7,388 bases of DNA from an uncultured Planctomycetaceae bacterium. GTDB taxonomy: Bacteria > Planctomycetota > Planctomycetia > Planctomycetales > Planctomycetaceae. The stretch lies in contig CALJUK010000786.1 in NCBI GenBank assembly GCA_937975745.1, positions 1 to 7,388 of the forward strand. The letters run 5' to 3'. This document shows, piece after piece, positions 1-6,568 of this stretch (position 1 is the stretch's first letter; each line of letters begins with the position of its first letter). The notes below the pieces were generated by a model. It saw only the letters and a list, made by a program, of their open reading frames with translations. It ran no database searches and had not been told where the DNA came from. The translations under genes and the position numbers were made by a program.

Positions 1-164
1 ACGCGTGGAAAAACGTCCCCCGCCGTGGTTCCGAAGGCACTCTGTCCACCGGCACCGCCCAGGGCACCGGCCAGACCGCCACCCCGGCCGCGCTGTAGCA
101 GCACGACGAGGATCATGAAGACACCAATCAACGCCAACATGGCCGTCAAAAAGTACGACAACAT
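1..164 (-). CDS. secG: SecG, protein-export membrane protein, N-terminal part (runs off left edge)
   Basis: SecG is the small non-essential subunit of the SecYEG channel in the inner membrane, where it assists SecA-driven export. The 54 visible codons give a hydrophobic segment (about residues 3-23, LSYFLTAMLALIGVFMILVV), then the family signature LLQRGRGGGLAGALGGAG followed by GQSAFGTTAGDVF. That glycine-rich cytoplasmic loop before the second membrane helix is typical of SecG. The second helix and the C-terminus lie outside the window. The ATG at 164 is chosen because AAGGAGAG sits at 180-173, about 8 nt upstream. It follows tpiA on the same strand, and the tpiA reading frame stays open across the whole visible part of secG in another frame. 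SecG is the frame with family homology here. Confidence 0.9.
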   Translation of the reverse strand, partial: MLSYFLTAMLALIGVFMILVVLLQRGRGGGLAGALGGAGGQSAFGTTAGDVFPR

Positions 165-189
165 TTGGTTCTCTCTCCTTGGTCGCCGA

Positions 190-240
190 CCGACAGGTCT
201 CTCTTGTCGGCCATGTTCGGGCCATCGGGATGTGCATCCC
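190..240 (-). repeat. Two short inverted repeats between tpiA and secG
   Basis: CCGACA (190-195) and TGTCGG (205-210) form a 6-bp perfect stem with a 9-nt loop. Next to it, GGGAT (227-231) and ATCCC (236-240) form a 5-bp stem with a 4-nt loop. Neither is followed by a T-run on the minus strand, so neither is a classical intrinsic terminator. They lie in the expected tpiA-secG junction and may affect translation of secG or mRNA processing. This role is inference only. Confidence 0.3.
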
Positions 241-252
241 ATCCGGAACTGG

Positions 253-993
253 AACTAACTGGCGGATGAATGTTTGACAACCGGCTCCGCCGACCAGGGC
301 ACCGTCAACGTCCGGACACTGCAACAGTTCGGCGGCGTTACTGGGTTTCACACTGCCGCCATACAGAATTGGCGTGGCTTGGGCCACGTCGGGATTGTAA
401 TGGGTTGCGAGCCAATTGCGAAGGAATGCGTGAACTTCCTGTGCTTGCTCGGGGCTTGCGGTCACGCCGGTCCCGATCGCCCAGACGGGCTCGTACGCGA
501 TGACAAACTGCGAGAAGGCGGCCGCGTCGATCCCGGTCAGGCCCCGCCGCATTTGCGAATCGAGGACCGACTCGGTCTGATCGCTCTCCCGCTCGCTGAG
601 AAGTTCTCCGACGCACAGGATGACCTGCAGGCCCTTCCGCAATGCGGCCTGTGCCTTCAAATTGATCTGCTCGTCTGTCTCTCCCAGGATGTGTCGCCGT
701 TCGCTATGTCCGATGATGACCGAGCTGCAGCCGACGTCGAGCAGCATGTCGACGGAGATTTCACCCGTGAAGGCGCCCGATTCCTCAAAGTAGCAGTTCT
801 GGGCACCAACACGCACACCGCTGCCGGTGACGGCCGCATGCACCGTCGACAAATAGGCGAACGGGGGACAGACCAGCACGTCGACCCGTCCCTCTTCGGC
901 GGGCACGGACTCGGCAATCACCGCTGCCAGAGTCTCGGCCGAGGCCGTCAGTGTGTTCATCTTCCAGTTGCCGGCCACCATCAAACGTCGCAT
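253..993 (-). CDS. tpiA: Triose-phosphate isomerase; 3' end abnormal, no in-frame stop in window
   Basis: Cytosolic glycolytic enzyme interconverting dihydroxyacetone phosphate and glyceraldehyde 3-phosphate. The (beta/alpha)8 barrel is recognisable over its length: AGNWKMN with Lys11, the electrophile SVIIGHSERR with His96, the catalytic base in AYEPVWAIGTG with Glu168 followed by the flexible loop 6, and the phosphate-binding YGGSVKPSNA (211-220) and DGALVGGA (230-237). The ATG at 993 has AAAGGAG at 1010-1004. After GGA at 237 the usual S-L continuation is missing and the protein reads GCQTFIRQLV to residue 247, near the family's normal length of about 250. No stop follows: the frame stays open to position 1 through secG. 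The end given is where TIM-like sequence ends, not a stop codon. A one-base shift after residue 237 would reach a TAG at 257-255. The gene lies between aroF and secG on the same strand. Confidence 0.88.
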
Positions 994-1070
994 GAGATAC
1001 AAACTCCTTTCGACCAGGCCTCGTTCACTGCCAGCGGGCAGTTGGCGGAAGTGTCCCAGTCGTCTTCAAT

Positions 1071-1084
1071 TCGATTGCAATCGA
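1071..1084. repeat. 14-bp perfect palindrome between aroF and tpiA
   Basis: TCGATTGCAATCGA is a perfect palindrome with no central spacer, placed in the 115-nt gap between the aroF stop (1109) and the tpiA ATG (993). It has the form of a dimeric protein-binding site, and it is too tight to form an efficient RNA hairpin. No regulator can be named from the sequence. A chance palindrome is possible. Confidence 0.4.
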
Positions 1085-1108
1085 GTCCCCGCTGTCCCTT
1101 CGACCGGC

Positions 1109-2158
<1,050 letters not shown>

Positions 2159-2412
2159 GAAACGTGCCTGCCATCACTGCCGGGACAAAACCGGTCAAGC
2201 GGGGGCGGGCTCTGTGAAATACAACTCTGTCTTTCGCACAATGGTCAGGGACCGCCGCGCCGTACAGGCGAGGCCGGTGTTATGTCAGGGGCTGGCGATT
2301 CGGCTCGAATTGGCAGTCCCGTGGCACTTTGGCTGCTCGCTTTGGCTGTCCAAAACCGCATTCAAGCAGTTGACGTCACGCTTATTCTCCGCACATCACT
2401 CACCCTTTGGGA

Positions 2413-2435
2413 CGGGTAACCCGAAAGAACGGGTT
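2413..2435. repeat. Cluster of CGGGT half-sites / hairpin in pheA-aroF spacer
   Basis: CGGGT-A-ACCCG (2413-2423) is an 11-bp dyad. Its right arm overlaps a second dyad, AACCCG (2418-2423), loop AAAGAA, CGGGTT (2430-2435), which is a 6-bp perfect stem. The overlapping arms are mutually exclusive as RNA structures, and as DNA they give three half-sites in 23 bp. No T-run follows on the minus strand, so a simple intrinsic terminator for pheA is not supported. An operator upstream of aroF is possible but unproven. Confidence 0.35.
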
Positions 2436-2500
2436 CGCCGTCTGGCGGGGGGATCGAATGCGGAATTCCTTCGCATCGACCGGTTGATCGCCCTGGTCCT

Positions 2501-2520
2501 TCCAACCCGCGACGGTTGGA
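2501..2520. repeat. 7-bp stem-loop in pheA-aroF spacer
   Basis: TCCAACC (2501-2507) and GGTTGGA (2514-2520) form a perfect 7-bp stem with the loop CGCGAC, about 85 nt beyond the pheA stop. It lacks a T-run on either strand. It may be an mRNA 3'-end structure for pheA or a Rho-dependent stop region. Confidence 0.35.
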
Positions 2521-2602
2521 TGACTTCGGTCAAGCGGGGCCGCTGACCGGCCAAGTTTAACTGCTGGGCGGCAGCCGTTTTTGCGGACGCCCCGTCAACA
2601 AC

Positions 2603-3841
2603 TCAGCTTGCCCGGATACTCCGCGGGTACGAACCCAAGACCTCCATTCGTACCGCTTTCTTTTCTAACTCGCCCAGGGCTCGTTTAATCTTGGGGTCTT
2701 GTTCGTGTCCTTCGAAGTCCATGAAGAACAGGTAGCCCACTTCGTCCCCTCGAAGCGGGAACGATTCGATCCAGGTCAGGTTGATTTTATTACGTTTGAA
2801 TGCGTCCAGCGCGTCCGCCAGCGACCCTGGATTATGCGGAATTTGCAACAGAACGGCTGTTCGGTCGTGTCCCGTTGGCTCGCACGTTTCGTCACCAATC
2901 ACGGCGAAACGGGTCACGTTGTTCGCGTTGTCTTCGATCGAGCTGGCAATAATGTCCAAGTGATACTCGGCAGCGGCCTGCTGGCTCGCGACAGCCGCGG
3001 CACCAGGTTTGTCGCGTGCCAATTGCGCGGCTGTCGAGGTGCTCGTGACTTCGATCAGCCGGGCCTGGGGCATGTTTCGGGCCAGCCAGTCACGGCATTG
3101 GGAAAGCGCCTGCGGTTTGCTGTAGATTTCGACAATCTCGCTGCGCGGACAGCGCGCGAGCAAATGATGATGCACTCCGATCTGGACTTCGCCGCAAATC
3201 CGTAGTGGAAGCCGCGTGAACATATCCAGAGTGTCGACGACACGACCGTCGGTACTGTTCTCGATTGGCACGATGCCAAAATCAGCGTGTCCGCGATTCA
3301 CTTCTTCGAAGACGGCCGCGATCGTCCTGACCGGACAAAGGTCGGCACTTTTGCCGAATCGCTCGATCGCGGCAAGGTGGGTGAAGCTGTACGGGGGGCC
3401 AAGGTAAGCAACGCGGTGCGTCCGAAGCTTGCACCGTGCGCCGCTGATGAGTTCGCGGAAGACATTGCGGATGGCGGGAAGTGGAAGCGGTCCAGAATTC
3501 GCCGATTCCAGTGTCGCTGTCAGTTCGGTGTTGACGACAGCGTCCAGCGAACCGTAGGCAGACTTCGCGTCGGCCTCAAGCAGTTTGATCGTCGCGGCTG
3601 CCCGTCGGTTGAGTAGATCGACAATTTCCCGATCCAGCTTCTGGAGATCGCTACCACTGCTGGACGAACGGGTGCGAGTCGAACGAGCGGGTTTCCGCTT
3701 CACCGCCGCCTTGGGCTTGGGACGAGAGGCGGTCTTGGTTGAAGTGGTTCGCTTCTTCTTCTTGGCTGACTTTCGGGCCACCGGCTTCTTGGCGACTCGT
3801 TTTTTGGCAACTCGCTTTTTGGAAACGGACTTTTTCGCCAT
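2603..3841 (-). CDS. pheA: Prephenate dehydratase (P-protein type) with degenerate chorismate mutase region and lysine-rich N-terminal tail
   Basis: Converts prephenate to phenylpyruvate in phenylalanine synthesis. Layout of the 412 aa: a highly basic tail (1-60, 27 Lys/Arg and no acidic residue before Asp65), a chorismate-mutase-like helical region (64-140), the dehydratase domain (142-316) and a C-terminal ACT domain (about 326-406). Dehydratase motifs are VAYLGPPYSFTH (144-155), GIVPIENSTDG (189-199), YSKPQALSQCR (240-250), TSTSTAA (266-272) and the catalytic NVTRF (308-312). The ACT domain has NPGSL (337-341) and ESFP (359-362), the latter in place of the usual ESRP, and probably binds phenylalanine. 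In the mutase region several catalytic positions of E. coli P-protein are not conserved. The ATG at 3841 is supported by GGAAGGG at 3853-3847, and no other Met occurs before 207, so the tail belongs to the protein. It is transcribed divergently from dnaK. Confidence 0.93.
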   Translation of the reverse strand: MAKKSVSKKRVAKKRVAKKPVARKSAKKKKRTTSTKTASRPKPKAAVKRKPARSTRTRSSSSGSDLQKLDREIVDLLNRRAAATIKLLEADAKSAYGSLDAVVNTELTATLESANSGPLPLPAIRNVFRELISGARCKLRTHRVAYLGPPYSFTHLAAIERFGKSADLCPVRTIAAVFEEVNRGHADFGIVPIENSTDGRVVDTLDMFTRLPLRICGEVQIGVHHHLLARCPRSEIVEIYSKPQALSQCRDWLARNMPQARLIEVTSTSTAAQLARDKPGAAAVASQQAAAEYHLDIIASSIEDNANNVTRFAVIGDETCEPTGHDRTAVLLQIPHNPGSLADALDAFKRNKINLTWIESFPLRGDEVGYLFFMDFEGHEQDPKIKRALGELEKKAVRMEVLGSYPRSIRAS

Positions 3842-3864
3842 CGGAGCCCTTCCGGCTGCAGTTC

Positions 3865-3900
3865 ACGGGGCGGTGCAATGGCAGTCACTGCCGTCCCCGT
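3865..3900 (-). promoter_or_regulatory. Nested stem-loop just upstream of the pheA ribosome site
   Basis: An outer stem pairs ACGGGG (3865-3870) with CCCCGT (3895-3900) and encloses an inner 6-bp dyad GGCAGT-C-ACTGCC (3880-3892). The element ends about 12 nt before the pheA Shine-Dalgarno site (3853-3847) in the leader transcript. It could control pheA translation, or act in attenuation, though no U-run follows it. The pairing is seen in the sequence; the function is inferred. Confidence 0.35.
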
Positions 3901-3919
3901 AGTGCGGTCGTCCGAACAA

Positions 3920-3991
3920 TCACGCAGCCCGCCGCGGACTAGTGCGGACACTCAAAATCCACTTAAACACAGACGAAAAAGGAACTTGCAT
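3920..3991 (-). CDS. Possible 23-residue leader peptide upstream of pheA
   Basis: A short frame MQVPFSSVFKWILSV, followed by RTSPRRAA and a stop, lies in the predicted pheA leader. It starts at an ATG with GGGAG about 12 nt upstream (4008-4004) and stops about 20 nt before the nested stem-loop. Two Phe and one Trp in the first eleven codons recall attenuator leader peptides, but the Phe density is far below that of the E. coli leader. Ribosome-site spacing is marginal. It may well be a chance ORF. Confidence 0.15.
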   Translation of the reverse strand: MQVPFSSVFKWILSVRTSPRRAA

Positions 3992-4094
3992 TGCGAAGAA
4001 ACTCTCCCGTCGGAAGCCCCTCCCAACATCCCTGGCGGCGGTGGCCGCGTCCGCAGCCGTGATCCGGCAACTTCGACGCGAATGTTATGATGTT

Positions 4095-4123
4095 TTTGTA
4101 CTGATACGGGAAAACAGTGTCAA
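4095..4123 (-). promoter_or_regulatory. Sigma70-type promoter for pheA
   Basis: On the minus strand TTGACA (4123-4118) matches the -35 consensus exactly. After a 17-nt spacer comes TACAAA (4100-4095), a 4/6 match to the -10 box. Transcription would start near 4088 and give a leader of about 250 nt before the pheA ATG at 3841, containing the possible leader peptide and stem-loop. No other gene lies between, so pheA is the likely target. Confidence 0.6.
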
Positions 4124-4205
4124 GCGGCCGGCTCCATCGCAAGTTTCTACGAGGGAAAAGTTTCCGAACTGAGGCGTATGGGCCGTTCATCCCATCAATT
4201 GAACA

Positions 4206-4218
4206 TGCCATTTTGACA
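4206..4218. promoter_or_regulatory. Enhancer-like dyad 1 upstream of dnaK
   Basis: TGCCATTTTGACA is an imperfect dyad (TGCCA-N3-TGACA, one mismatch), embedded in a longer ATG...CAT symmetry. It shares 12 of 13 bases with the perfect dyad at 4251-4263. Its centre is about 175 bp before the predicted sigma-54 start site, a usual distance for binding sites of sigma-54 activators (bEBPs). The shared sequence is observed; the activator role is inferred. Confidence 0.5.
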
Positions 4219-4250
4219 TCCTGCGGGCGCAGTGGATCTCCGTCAGTATG

Positions 4251-4263
4251 TGCCATTTTGGCA
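4251..4263. promoter_or_regulatory. Enhancer-like dyad 2 upstream of dnaK
   Basis: TGCCATTTTGGCA is a perfect dyad with 5-bp arms and a 3-bp centre. It starts 45 bp downstream of the related dyad at 4206 and its centre lies about 130 bp before the predicted sigma-54 start. Paired sites at such distances are typical for hexameric sigma-54 activators. It is not the CIRCE element of HrcA, whose arms are TTAGCACTC and GAGTGCTAA. Confidence 0.55.
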
Positions 4264-4280
4264 TTTTCTGTAACTCTCGG

Positions 4281-4325
4281 GATTTTGTGAAATCAGGGCG
4301 TGTCTTTAACGTGATGTTGTTAAAG
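4281..4325. repeat. Two AT-rich dyads between the enhancer-like sites and the sigma-54 promoter
   Basis: GATTT-TGTG-AAATC (4281-4294) is a perfect dyad with 5-bp arms. CTTTAAC (4304-4310) and GTTAAAG (4319-4325) form a perfect 7-bp dyad with an 8-nt spacer. Both fill the stretch where sigma-54 promoters often bind a DNA-bending protein or a second regulator. I found no good match to the E. coli IHF consensus. The binding factor is unknown. Confidence 0.4.
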
Positions 4326-4358
4326 GATTTGTGTGGTGTTTTTGTCGACGCTCCGCAT

Positions 4359-4375
4359 TTGGCACGTATCTTGCG
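4359..4375 (+). promoter_or_regulatory. Sigma-54 (RpoN) -24/-12 promoter for dnaK
   Basis: TTGGCACGTATCTTGCG matches the sigma-54 consensus TGGCAYR-N4-TTGCW at every fixed position except the last W, which is G. The invariant GG (4361-4362) and GC (4373-4374) have the required 10-nt separation. Transcription would begin near 4386, leaving about 270 nt of leader before the dnaK ATG at 4658. Sigma-54 promoters are silent without an ATP-driven activator, which fits the paired dyads upstream. dnaK is the only plus-strand gene downstream until clpB. Confidence 0.72.
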
Positions 4376-4466
4376 TCCTCCTTCAGTGCCATTCAAGAGA
4401 TGGAGGGACTGGCAGAGGTCTGAACATGTGGTCCGAATGATTAGAGGAGGGGGCCGTCGCAGTGGG

Positions 4467-4550
4467 CATCACGGGGTGACCGTGTGTTGCCATCACGGAG
4501 TGACCGTGGGGAGCCAACACGGGGGGACCGTGGGGAGCCAACTGGGACCG
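4467..4550 (+). repeat. 24-bp tandem repeat, three full copies plus a degenerate partial, in the dnaK leader
   Basis: Copies lie at 4467-4490, 4491-4514 and 4515-4538, with a shortened fourth (CAACTGGGACCG) at 4539-4550. Each full unit begins CATCACGG or CAACACGG and contains arms CACGG and CCGTG around a 5-nt loop (GGTGA, AGTGA, GGGGA). The arms are constant while the loop varies. Every unit can fold alone, and arms of neighbouring units can also pair. The array sits between the predicted sigma-54 start and the dnaK ribosome site, so it would be transcribed as a string of small hairpins. Confidence 0.85.
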
Positions 4551-4657
4551 ACGGCTGATCCCGGGGCTGGAATCTCGTTGTCGAGCAATTTTCGTCGGCA
4601 CGAAGCAACCATAGAAATCAGCATCGAACTGATGAAACTGACCAAGGGAGGTTAGAG

Positions 4658-6568
4658 ATGGCGGTTCAAGGCGAAAAGGTCATTGGAATCGACCTGGGAA
4701 CGACAAACTCAGTCGTCTCGGTCATGGAAGGGGGCGAGGCGAAAGTCATCCCCAATCTCGAAGGAAATCGCATCACGCCCAGCGTGGTTGCCTTTACCGA
4801 CAAGGGCGAAATCCATGTCGGCGAGCCGGCGAAGCGACAGGCGGTCACAAACCCCAAAAACACGATCTACTCGATCAAGAGGTTCATGGGGCGGCGCCAC
4901 GACGAGGTGAAGCAGGAAGAAAAGATAGTCCCCTACGAAGTCGTCGGTAGTCCGACTGATTACGTCAAGGTGCAGGTCGGCAGCAAGACGTACGGGCCGC
5001 CGGAAATCTCCGCGATGGTCTTGCGGAAGCTGAAGGAGGCTGCCGAAAGCTACTTGGGGCATAAGGTCAACAGGGCGGTCATTACCGTCCCGGCGTACTT
5101 CAACGATGCTCAGCGACAGGCGACCAAAGATGCTGGCCAGATTGCCGGGCTGGAAGTCGAGCGAATCATCAACGAGCCGACTGCAGCTGCTTTGGCTTAC
5201 GGGTTGCAGCGAAAGAAGGAAGAAAAGATCGCCGTCTTTGACCTGGGTGGCGGTACCTTTGATATTTCAATTCTGGAAGTCGGTGACGAACTGATCGAAG
5301 TGCTCAGCACCAATGGAGACGGTCACCTGGGGGGTGACGACTTTGATGAAGAGCTGATCAACTTCATTGCGGACAGGTTCAAGAACGAGCAGGGAATTGA
5401 TCTGCGGAAAGACCCAATGGCGTTGCAGCGGCTGCGCGAAGCGGCTGAAAAGGCCAAGAAGGAGCTCTCTTCATCGCAGACGACGGACATCAACCTGCCG
5501 TTCATTACGGCCGATGCATCGGGTGCCAAGCACCTGCAGATGAGCATCACACGATCGGATTTCGAGCGACTGATCGACAACCTGGTGGAACGCTGCCGTC
5601 AGCCCGTCGTGACCGCTTTGAAAGATGCCAAGCTTTCGCCCGAGCAGATCGACGAGGTGGTCCTGGTCGGCGGCTCGACGCGTGTTCCCAAAGTGCAGGA
5701 ATTCGTCAAGCAGCTGTTCAAGAAGGAGCCCCACAAAGGGGTCAATCCGGACGAAGTTGTCTCGCTGGGGGCAGCCATCCAGGGGGGGATCATTGCGGGC
5801 GACGTCAAAGATGTCGTGCTGCTGGACGTCACACCCCTGTCCCTCGGTATCGAGACCGAAGGGGGCATCATGACCAAACTCGTCGACAAGAACACGACGA
5901 TCCCGGTCACCAAGCACGAAACGTTTTCGACTGCGGCCGACAATCAGACTGCCGTCACTGTCCGTGTCTTCCAGGGAGAGCGAGCAATGGCGGCCGACAA
6001 TCGGCTGCTGGGGCAGTTCAATCTCGAAGGCCTGCCGCCGGCGCCGCGCGGCGTCCCGCAGATCGAAGTCACGTTCGACATCGACGTCAATGGTATCCTG
6101 AACGTCTCGGCCAAGGATAAGGCGACAGGTAAGGAAACATCGGTCCGCATCGAAGAGTCGAGTGGGCTGGACGAAGACGCTATCTCGAAAATGCAGCATG
6201 ATGCCGAGGAACATGCGGCTGAAGATAAGCGGAAGCGCGAATTGGCCGAGGGCAAGAACAACGCCAATCGCATCGTCTACGACACTGAAAAGATGATGAA
6301 GGAACACGAGGATAAACTGGATGCCGGCTCGAAGTCGGCGATCGAAGCCTCGCTGGCGAAGGTTAAGAAGGCAGCCGACGGTGAAGATCCGGCAGCCATC
6401 AAGACTGCCATCGACGAATTGCAGCAGGCGACTCACGCGTTTTCAAAACATCTGTACGAGCCGACGGCCGCTTCCGAAGAAGCCGCCGGTGGTCCTGCGG
6501 CCGAGAGTTCCGACGAGTCGGCAGGTGACGAAGATGTCATCGATGCCGAGTTCGAACGCAAAGAGTAG
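4658..6568 (+). CDS. dnaK: DnaK, Hsp70 molecular chaperone
   Basis: ATP-dependent cytosolic chaperone that binds exposed hydrophobic segments and works with DnaJ and GrpE, and with ClpB in disaggregation. At 636 aa it is full length for the family. The nucleotide-binding domain has IGIDLGTTNS (9-18), VITVPAYFNDAQRQATKDAG (141-160), INEPTAAALAYG (171-182), FDLGGGTFDIS (194-204) with Thr200, HLGGDDFDE (223-231) and VLVGGSTRVPKVQE (335-348). The interdomain linker DVVLLDVTP (385-393) leads to the substrate-binding domain (about 395-510) with its NGILNVSAKDKATGK stretch. The helical lid ends in an acidic, Ala/Gly-rich tail, DEDVIDAEFERKE, resembling the DnaK C-terminus. AAGGGAGGT at 4644-4652 supports the ATG at 4658. 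No grpE or dnaJ is adjacent; clpB follows after 315 nt. Upstream lies a sigma-54-like promoter and a hairpin repeat array. Planctomycetes often carry several dnaK paralogues, so this need not be the only copy. Confidence 0.98.
   Translation: MAVQGEKVIGIDLGTTNSVVSVMEGGEAKVIPNLEGNRITPSVVAFTDKGEIHVGEPAKRQAVTNPKNTIYSIKRFMGRRHDEVKQEEKIVPYEVVGSPTDYVKVQVGSKTYGPPEISAMVLRKLKEAAESYLGHKVNRAVITVPAYFNDAQRQATKDAGQIAGLEVERIINEPTAAALAYGLQRKKEEKIAVFDLGGGTFDISILEVGDELIEVLSTNGDGHLGGDDFDEELINFIADRFKNEQGIDLRKDPMALQRLREAAEKAKKELSSSQTTDINLPFITADASGAKHLQMSITRSDFERLIDNLVERCRQPVVTALKDAKLSPEQIDEVVLVGGSTRVPKVQEFVKQLFKKEPHKGVNPDEVVSLGAAIQGGIIAGDVKDVVLLDVTPLSLGIETEGGIMTKLVDKNTTIPVTKHETFSTAADNQTAVTVRVFQGERAMAADNRLLGQFNLEGLPPAPRGVPQIEVTFDIDVNGILNVSAKDKATGKETSVRIEESSGLDEDAISKMQHDAEEHAAEDKRKRELAEGKNNANRIVYDTEKMMKEHEDKLDAGSKSAIEASLAKVKKAADGEDPAAIKTAIDELQQATHAFSKHLYEPTAASEEAAGGPAAESSDESAGDEDVIDAEFERKE

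Larger units (their letters stand above)
2159..2602. other. pheA-aroF intergenic region (444 nt), no gene seen
   Basis: The spacer between the pheA stop and the aroF start is long for two same-strand genes of one pathway. I find no tRNA, no convincing ORF and no clear promoter. Small dyads are present (listed separately), including a cluster of CGGGT half-sites. An open frame crossing it on the plus strand (2124-2546) has no family resemblance and no ribosome site. The interval probably carries the aroF promoter and the pheA 3' end, but nothing in it is strong enough to assign. Confidence 0.5.

Noticed and set aside
4467..4550. CRISPR array
   Set aside because: The units are 24 bp and directly adjacent, without unique spacers, so this is a plain tandem repeat.
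4248..4655. Open frame ending 2 nt before dnaK, with an 8-residue repeat (HHGVTV-type) from the 24-bp array
   Set aside because: Its start lies upstream of the sigma-54 promoter and it has no ribosome site. The repeat stays open only because 24 is a multiple of three. An internal start at 4437 remains possible but is unsupported.
3842..4657. CIRCE element or HrcA operator before dnaK
   Set aside because: No TTAGCACTC-N9-GAGTGCTAA or close variant was found on either strand.
5471..6436. 321-codon minus-strand open frame within dnaK
   Set aside because: Long antisense frames in dnaK are a known by-product of its codon pattern; no ribosome site or family resemblance was seen.
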